A stretch of DNA of 10,136 bases from an uncultured Rhodospirillales bacterium (lineage in GTDB: Bacteria; Pseudomonadota; Alphaproteobacteria; RF32; CAG-239). Numbering within the stretch: the stretch's first letter is position 1; each line of letters begins with the position of its first letter. The DNA lies in contig CADBMA010000033.1 in the NCBI GenBank assembly GCA_902795665.1, positions 1-10,136 on the forward strand. The letters are read 5' to 3'. The notes beneath the pieces are model-generated. The model was not told the origin of the DNA. It was given only the letters and a program-made list of their open reading frames with translations, and searched no databases. The position numbers and the translations under genes are program-made. Shown one piece after another: positions 5,246 to 10,136 of the stretch.

Positions 5246-7318
5246 ATGGTTGAATATCAAGTGCAGTCGGGAAAAAAATATCCGCTTGGTGCAACCTATG
5301 ACGGTAATGGAGTTAATTTTGCGCTGTTTTCAGCTAATGCTGAAAAAGTTGAGCTGTGCTTATTTGATAAGACAGGAACTCGTGAAGAGGCCCGTTTGGA
5401 AATCAGTGAAAACGATAATAATATCTGGCATATTTATGTTCAGAATCTGCAACCGGGGCAGGTGTACGGCTATCGTGTCTACGGTCCCTATCGCCCTAAA
5501 GAAGGCAAGCGTTTTAACCCGCATAAACTTTTGCTGGATCCGTATGCTAAAAAATTGGTAGGTAAGCTTATTTGGCATAAAGCAATTTTTGGATATGATA
5601 TAGACAGTCCGGATAAAGATTTATCTTTCAGTGAATTGGATAGTGCTCCATATGTTCCAAAATCGGTGGTTGTCGGAAAAGATGATTTTGATTGGGAAAA
5701 AAGTATATCTCCACAGCGCCAGTGGTCTGAAACAGTGATATATGAAACCCATGTTCGCAGTTGTACTAAATTGCATCCACATATTCCTGATGTTTTGCGC
5801 GGTACATTTATGGGACTGAGCTCTCGCCCAATGATTGTCTATTGGAAGTGGCTGGGGGTTACGGCAGTTGAGTTACTGCCTATACATTCTTTTTTGGCAG
5901 ATAAACATATTCCTGATGAATATTGTCAAAGTTATTGGGGGTATGAGACCTTAAATTTCTTTGCTCCGGAACAATCATATTTGGCCAACAATGATATTAA
6001 TGAGTTTAAGACTATGGTCAAAAAACTTCATGAAGACGGGCTGGAGGTTATTCTGGATGTTGTTTATAACCATACATTTGAGGGCAATCAACTCGGTCCG
6101 ACATTGTGTTATAGGGGAATTGATAACCAATCATATTATATATTGAATTCTGAGAATCCGCGCGTGTGCTATGACAGCACCGGTTGCGGCGCTTCGCTTA
6201 ATGTGTCGAATCCATATGTTATAAAAATGGTAATGGACTCGTTGCGTTATTGGGTTGAAGAGATGCATGTTGATGGTTTCAGATTTGATTTGGCACCAAC
6301 ATTATGCCGTCGTAAAACCAATTTTACCAATGATAATGGTTTTTTGTGTGCAATTCAGCAAGATCCGATATTGCAGAAGGTTAAACTGATTGCTGAGCCA
6401 TGGGATGTAGGCGAGGCAGGGTATCAGCTGGGAGCTTTTCCTTCCGGCTGGGGGGAATGGAATGACCGTTATCGTGATGTTGTGCGTCGTTTTTGGAAGG
6501 GCGATAATAATCAAACTGCTGAACTGGCAAGCAGAATTTCGGGGTCGAGCGATATTTTTGCCCATAACAATCGCGATATATGGAGCAGTATAAATTTTGT
6601 CACAGCTCACGATGGATTTTGTTTGCGTGATTTAGTCAGTTATAATGTTAAGCATAATTTGGCAAACGGCGAAGATAATAAGGACGGCAGCAATTCTAAT
6701 TGGAGTTGGAATTCTGGTGTGGAAGGTGAAAGTGATAATAAAATTGTGAACAATAATCGTCTTGCCAGAATGAAAGCCATATTGGCAACTTTGTTTCTGT
6801 CTTTCGGGACACCTATGCTGAAAGCCGGTGATGAATTTATGCATACACAATTTGGCAATAATAATCCGTATTGTCAGGATAATGTTTTAACTTGGCTGAC
6901 ATGGGAGGCAATTGATAAATCAGATACGTTTTTGGTGCGTTATGTTAAAAGGTTGATTGAATTGCGCCGAAAGTTAAAAATTTTCAAGCGCAAGAATTTT
7001 TTTACCGGACGTCCTGATAAAAATGGTAATAAAGATTTGAACTGGTATACCGAAAAAGGAAAAGAGTTTACGGACACAGATTGGCATGATGGAGAACGTA
7101 AAAGTATATCTTATGGTATTTCTTGCGGAGATAGCTTTGTGTTTTGTATTTTGAACGCAAATAATGATGAAAAGCGATGGAAACTTCCGCCGTTTTCCGG
7201 TAATCAATGGAATCTTTTGCTGGATAGTTCAGATAAATTTAATGCGCCTAAAAAGGTAAAATCCGGAGTTGAAATAAAAGTTCCGGGGTGGAGTGTCTTA
7301 TTATTTGAAATTAGGTGA
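5246..7318 (+). CDS. glgX: Glycogen debranching enzyme GlgX (GH13 isoamylase type), 690 aa
   Basis: GlgX hydrolyses alpha-1,6 bonds of short outer branches, normally those left after phosphorylase trimming, releasing malto-oligosaccharides. The ATG at 5246 follows a strong GGAGG (5236-5240). A CBM48 domain (about 8-100; GVNFALFSANAEKVELCLFD) precedes the catalytic barrel. GH13 regions are present: DVVYNHT (271-277), DGFRFDLA with nucleophile D348, AEPWD with acid/base E384, and TAHDGF with D456. GlgX/isoamylase signatures are also seen: LRGTFMGL, DRYRDVVRRFWKGD, SGSSDIFA, and GNNNPYCQDN. The C-terminal beta domain ends VKVPGWSVLLFEIR-like (VPGWSVLLFEIR). The length is slightly above the 657 residues of E. 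coli GlgX. It lies between glgB and malQ with gaps of 23 and 15 bp. A plant-type isoamylase or TreX name is an alternative, but the glg context favours GlgX. Confidence 0.96.
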   Translation: MVEYQVQSGKKYPLGATYDGNGVNFALFSANAEKVELCLFDKTGTREEARLEISENDNNIWHIYVQNLQPGQVYGYRVYGPYRPKEGKRFNPHKLLLDPYAKKLVGKLIWHKAIFGYDIDSPDKDLSFSELDSAPYVPKSVVVGKDDFDWEKSISPQRQWSETVIYETHVRSCTKLHPHIPDVLRGTFMGLSSRPMIVYWKWLGVTAVELLPIHSFLADKHIPDEYCQSYWGYETLNFFAPEQSYLANNDINEFKTMVKKLHEDGLEVILDVVYNHTFEGNQLGPTLCYRGIDNQSYYILNSENPRVCYDSTGCGASLNVSNPYVIKMVMDSLRYWVEEMHVDGFRFDLAPTLCRRKTNFTNDNGFLCAIQQDPILQKVKLIAEPWDVGEAGYQLGAFPSGWGEWNDRYRDVVRRFWKGDNNQTAELASRISGSSDIFAHNNRDIWSSINFVTAHDGFCLRDLVSYNVKHNLANGEDNKDGSNSNWSWNSGVEGESDNKIVNNNRLARMKAILATLFLSFGTPMLKAGDEFMHTQFGNNNPYCQDNVLTWLTWEAIDKSDTFLVRYVKRLIELRRKLKIFKRKNFFTGRPDKNGNKDLNWYTEKGKEFTDTDWHDGERKSISYGISCGDSFVFCILNANNDEKRWKLPPFSGNQWNLLLDSSDKFNAPKKVKSGVEIKVPGWSVLLFEIR

Positions 7319-7333
7319 TAGCGGAGGATTTAT

Positions 7334-9484
7334 ATGAATAAAAATTTACAAGTTTTGGCATCAAAATTGGGAATAGCGTCACAGTATAGTGATGCCGGTT
7401 TGGCTGCAAAAAGCTACGAAGTTGATGATGATACGCTACGTTTTTTTGTGAGAGTTCTCGGTTATAAAGCCAATACTGAAAATGATATACGGCATTCATT
7501 AAAAAAACTTGAGGGAAAGCGTTGGCAAAAAGTTTTGGAAAGCGTATATGTGCGTGATTGCGATTGTTGTGGTTTTGATGCAATAATCAAAAGTTCTGAT
7601 GCCGCTTGCAATATGGAACTTAAATTATACAATCGGCAAAAAAAAATATGCGAAGATATATCGTATGTTGTTCATATTGAAGATAATTCTTCTGAAAAAT
7701 ATGTGCGTGCTGAAGTTGAGATAACTACACAACTTGCGGCAGGGTACTATGATATTGAATTTTATATTGATAATAATTGTTATAAATCTGTTTTGGTGGC
7801 GGCTCCGGAACAATGCTATCAGCCAAAATCATTAAATGAGCATAAAATCTGGGGATATGCGCTACAGCTATATTCTTTGCGTAGTAAAAAGAATTGGGGG
7901 GTTGGTGATTTTAGCGATTTGCGCGATTTTGTAAAATTATGCGCTCGTTGCGGGGCTGATTTAATTGGTTTGAATCCAATTAATCTTCCAAATCATTGTT
8001 TTCCGGAAGATGCCAGTCCGTATTTGTCAATCAGCCGCTTGTTTTTAAATCCGATATACATTGATGTAAGTAAAGCGCTTGGTTTTAAGAGTGCAGATAT
8101 ATCAGGATTGCATGATAAAATAAAAGAGCTTAATGCTTCTGAGACAATTCGTTATACTGAAGTTTATAATTTGAAAATGGCAGTGCTTGAAAAACTGTAT
8201 ATGCGGCTTTTAGAAAATGATAAACATCTGTCCGCGTTTAAGGCTTTTTGCGATGAACAAGGTGAAGATTTGGAGAATTTGGCAGCGTTTCAATGTTTGT
8301 ATGAACAAAAATGGCAAGATCATGCAGGAGGATGGCGCGGCTGGGAAAAAGAATTTTTGAATCCCAATACCGCCGCAATGAAAAAATATTGTGAACAAAA
8401 CAGAAAAAGATTGGATTTCTTTAAATTTTTGCAGTTTGAAGCGTTTCGACAGTTCAAATTTGTGGAAGACGAGGTCAAAAAACAGGGAATGCAGATTGGT
8501 ATTTATCGTGATCTGGCTGTTGGTGTGGGAAGAGATAGCGCTGAATTGTGGAGTGATAACGGAGCATTTTTACAATCTTGCGGTGCCGGAGCTCCTCCTG
8601 ATGCCTTTTTTCCAAATGGGCAAAAATGGAATCTTGGAGCATTTCATCCTGAAGAATTGCGAGAGCGGGCGTATGAGCCACTTATTAAAATTTTACGTGC
8701 TGCAATGAAGGGGGCCGGCGCTTTGCGGATTGATCATGTTATGAGCCTGATGCGTTTGTTTATCATTCCCGAAGCAGATAACAAAGAAGGAACGTATATT
8801 TATTATAATTTTGATGAGATGTTAAAAATTGTGGCGCTGGAAAGTCATTTAAATAAATGCCTGATTGTCGGAGAAAGTATCGGCAATGTTCCGGAAGGGT
8901 TTTTGGATAAAATTCATGGCGCTAATATATTTTCGATGTCAATACTGTGGGCTGAGCGTTGGGATATCGGCTGGGGAGATTTTAAGCATCCTCATGACTA
9001 TGAAGAAAAAGCGGTAGTCTCTATTGGAACGCATGATATGGCGCCGCTTAAGATGTGGTGGTTTGGATATGATATTGAACTTTCACGCAAACTAGGTCTT
9101 ATTGCAACAGATGATGAAATGCGTGATGCTTATCATCGGCGAGAGACGGACAGATTGAAATTGTTAAATGCTATGGATAGTGCCGGAGTGTGGCCAGAAG
9201 ATAGACATCGCGGCGGCAATTATTTGTATGGCGAGGGATATCCAGAAGGACTGGAAGAAGCGGTGCATTCTTATATAGCAGCCAGTAAGGCAAAAATAGT
9301 CTTGATACAGCCGGAAGATATATTCCAAGTTGATAAACGGCAGAATCTTCCTGGTACCGATAGGGATAAACATCCCAATTGGCGGCGCAAACTACCAGTT
9401 GATTTGGAAGAATGGGAAAACAATGATGCGTATAAGCGTAATTTGCGAGCGATTGGCAAAGGACGGCTGGTGAAAAATAATTAA
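7334..9484 (+). CDS. malQ: 4-alpha-glucanotransferase MalQ (GH77 amylomaltase), 716 aa
   Basis: MalQ transfers maltosyl and longer units between alpha-1,4-glucans and frees glucose, recycling the short chains released by GlgX. The ATG follows GGAGGA (7323-7328) by five bases. It is the long E. coli-like form (694 aa there), with about 170 N-terminal residues before the GH77 barrel, which begins near W173 (WGYALQLYSLRS). SPYLSISRLFLNPIYIDV, YRDLAVGVG and GAPPDAFFPNGQKW are family signatures. Catalytic residues are seen as RIDHVMSLMRL with nucleophile D467, GESIGNVP with acid/base E514, and THDMAP with D568. Odd points: the usual ED-L-G after the acid/base is ES-I-G, W-G-x-P after GQ is W-N-L-G, and THDLPT is THDMAP, so specificity may differ. 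It is last in the operon. No strong hairpin terminator follows. Confidence 0.95.
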   Translation: MNKNLQVLASKLGIASQYSDAGLAAKSYEVDDDTLRFFVRVLGYKANTENDIRHSLKKLEGKRWQKVLESVYVRDCDCCGFDAIIKSSDAACNMELKLYNRQKKICEDISYVVHIEDNSSEKYVRAEVEITTQLAAGYYDIEFYIDNNCYKSVLVAAPEQCYQPKSLNEHKIWGYALQLYSLRSKKNWGVGDFSDLRDFVKLCARCGADLIGLNPINLPNHCFPEDASPYLSISRLFLNPIYIDVSKALGFKSADISGLHDKIKELNASETIRYTEVYNLKMAVLEKLYMRLLENDKHLSAFKAFCDEQGEDLENLAAFQCLYEQKWQDHAGGWRGWEKEFLNPNTAAMKKYCEQNRKRLDFFKFLQFEAFRQFKFVEDEVKKQGMQIGIYRDLAVGVGRDSAELWSDNGAFLQSCGAGAPPDAFFPNGQKWNLGAFHPEELRERAYEPLIKILRAAMKGAGALRIDHVMSLMRLFIIPEADNKEGTYIYYNFDEMLKIVALESHLNKCLIVGESIGNVPEGFLDKIHGANIFSMSILWAERWDIGWGDFKHPHDYEEKAVVSIGTHDMAPLKMWWFGYDIELSRKLGLIATDDEMRDAYHRRETDRLKLLNAMDSAGVWPEDRHRGGNYLYGEGYPEGLEEAVHSYIAASKAKIVLIQPEDIFQVDKRQNLPGTDRDKHPNWRRKLPVDLEEWENNDAYKRNLRAIGKGRLVKNN

Positions 9485-9545
9485 AGATTTGATTGTTAAC
9501 TTTTTGAATGACATTGTGATCAAAATCAAAAATAAGGCCGTTTTT

Positions 9546-9573
9546 TTGACGATAGAGCGATTTTTGCTATTTT
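9546..9573 (+). promoter_or_regulatory. Candidate gyrA promoter in the malQ-gyrA gap
   Basis: TTGACG (9546-9551) and TATTTT (9568-9573) are 16 bases apart; a TATAAA at 9583-9588 is another possible -10, with a poor TTTTTG -35. GATAGA (9551-9556) and TCTATC (9600-9605) form a short inverted repeat around these elements, which may be an operator or chance. The 178-bp gap is otherwise AT-rich with no gene. Choice of promoter is uncertain. Confidence 0.33.
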
Positions 9574-9662
9574 TTAGCTGGGTATAAATTTAATAAAAAT
9601 CTATCATTTTTTTACATTTTTGTTATTATCAGCTCAGTTTAAAACGATAATAAGGTAAAAAA

Positions 9663-10136
9663 ATGACAGAAGAAACTATGGAAGAAAACGTCATTGCCAA
9701 CGCCGTAGACAAGCCTGCGCAAGACATTACTCCGGTTGACATATCGGAAGAAATGCGCCGTTCTTACCTCGACTATGCAATGAGTGTTATTGTCTCTCGT
9801 GCATTGCCTGATGTCCGTGACGGCTTAAAGCCGGTTCACCGCCGCATCATATATTCAATGTTTGAGAATGGTTATGATTATAACCGCCCGTTCCGTAAAT
9901 CAGCTCGTATCGTCGGTGATGTTTTGGGTAATTACCACCCACACGGCGACAGCTCAGTTTATGATGCAATGGTTCGTATGGCTCAACCTTTTGCCATGCG
10001 TGTTCCAATGATTGACGGACAAGGAAACTTTGGTTCAATGGACGGTGATGGTGCCGCCGCTATGCGTTACACCGAGGCAAGGCTCGCCAAAGTTGCCCAT
10101 GCCTTGATTGAAGACATTGATAAAGACACCGTTGAC
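9663..10136 (+). CDS. gyrA: DNA gyrase subunit A, N-terminal 158 residues (3' end cut)
   Basis: GyrA is the DNA-cleaving subunit of gyrase, which introduces negative supercoils. The reading frame is open to the window edge; full GyrA is about 850-900 residues. A short AAGG (9652-9655) lies seven bases before the ATG. Conserved blocks are SYLDYAMSVIVSRALPDVRD, GLKPVHRRIIYSM, KSARIVGDVLGNYHPHGD, and DGQGNFGSMDGD. The catalytic tyrosine is Y136 (AAMRYTE; E. coli Y122). In the quinolone-resistance region, S97 and D101 equal E. coli S83 and D87, so it has the sensitive-type residues; A84 is replaced by Ser. The offset of 14 reflects a slightly longer acidic N-terminus. FAMRVPMIDGQ and the IDKDTVD end favour alphaproteobacterial GyrA over ParC. 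It uses more C-ending codons than the glg genes, as expected for a well-expressed gene. Secure. Confidence 0.96.
   Translation, partial: MTEETMEENVIANAVDKPAQDITPVDISEEMRRSYLDYAMSVIVSRALPDVRDGLKPVHRRIIYSMFENGYDYNRPFRKSARIVGDVLGNYHPHGDSSVYDAMVRMAQPFAMRVPMIDGQGNFGSMDGDGAAAMRYTEARLAKVAHALIEDIDKDTVD

Noticed and set aside
9518..9549. Possible terminator hairpin after malQ (TCAAAAA ... TTTTTGA)
   Set aside because: The stem is only A-T pairs with a long loop and would be too weak for intrinsic termination.
9951..9965. Quinolone-resistance change in GyrA
   Set aside because: The residues equal to E. coli S83 and D87 are still Ser and Asp; the Ala84-to-Ser difference is natural variation as far as can be told.

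Overview
The window looks like chromosomal DNA of an AT-rich member of the Alphaproteobacteria. Three things point there. The start of gyrA matches the alphaproteobacterial form of GyrA. A GTTC-N7-GTTC direct repeat, the alphaproteobacterial LexA (SOS) box, lies in front of ruvA. A TTAA-N7-TTAAC sequence of the CtrA type lies in a divergent promoter region. An uncultured, perhaps gut-associated lineage is only a guess. I see no insertion sequences, tRNA or rRNA genes, CRISPR array or prophage genes.

Layout. 1-625 (minus): ruvA, nearly complete and cut by the window edge, with its own SOS-type promoter. 794-1519 (minus): a 241-residue protein of unknown function with an N-terminal membrane segment. 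1520-1694: a divergent intergenic region with palindromes and the CtrA-like site. 1695-2477 (plus): a secreted outer-membrane beta-barrel protein. 2497-2567: two back-to-back intrinsic terminators between convergent genes. 2594-2842 (minus): an 82-residue DUF2934 protein with a Lys/Ala-rich, histone-H1-like tail. 2843-3020: a second divergent promoter region. 3021-9484 (plus): a tight three-gene operon, glgB-glgX-malQ. 9663-10136 (plus): the 5' part of gyrA.

How the genes work together. The operon is an alpha-glucan remodelling set. GlgB adds alpha-1,6 branches to glycogen. GlgX, an isoamylase-type enzyme, removes short branches. MalQ disproportionates the released malto-oligosaccharides. The gaps of 23 and 15 bp, each with a strong Shine-Dalgarno sequence, support one transcript. 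The synthesis genes glgC and glgA and the phosphorylase glgP are not in the window; the flanks (DUF2934 gene and gyrA) are unrelated. RuvA and GyrA are housekeeping DNA-metabolism proteins.

I do not see a clearly new multi-gene system. The most useful leads are the SOS box at ruvA, the DUF2934 protein with a basic tail, the 241-residue unknown protein, the candidate CtrA sites, and a MalQ with non-standard residues beside its catalytic motifs. No gene-free stretch exceeds 300 bases.
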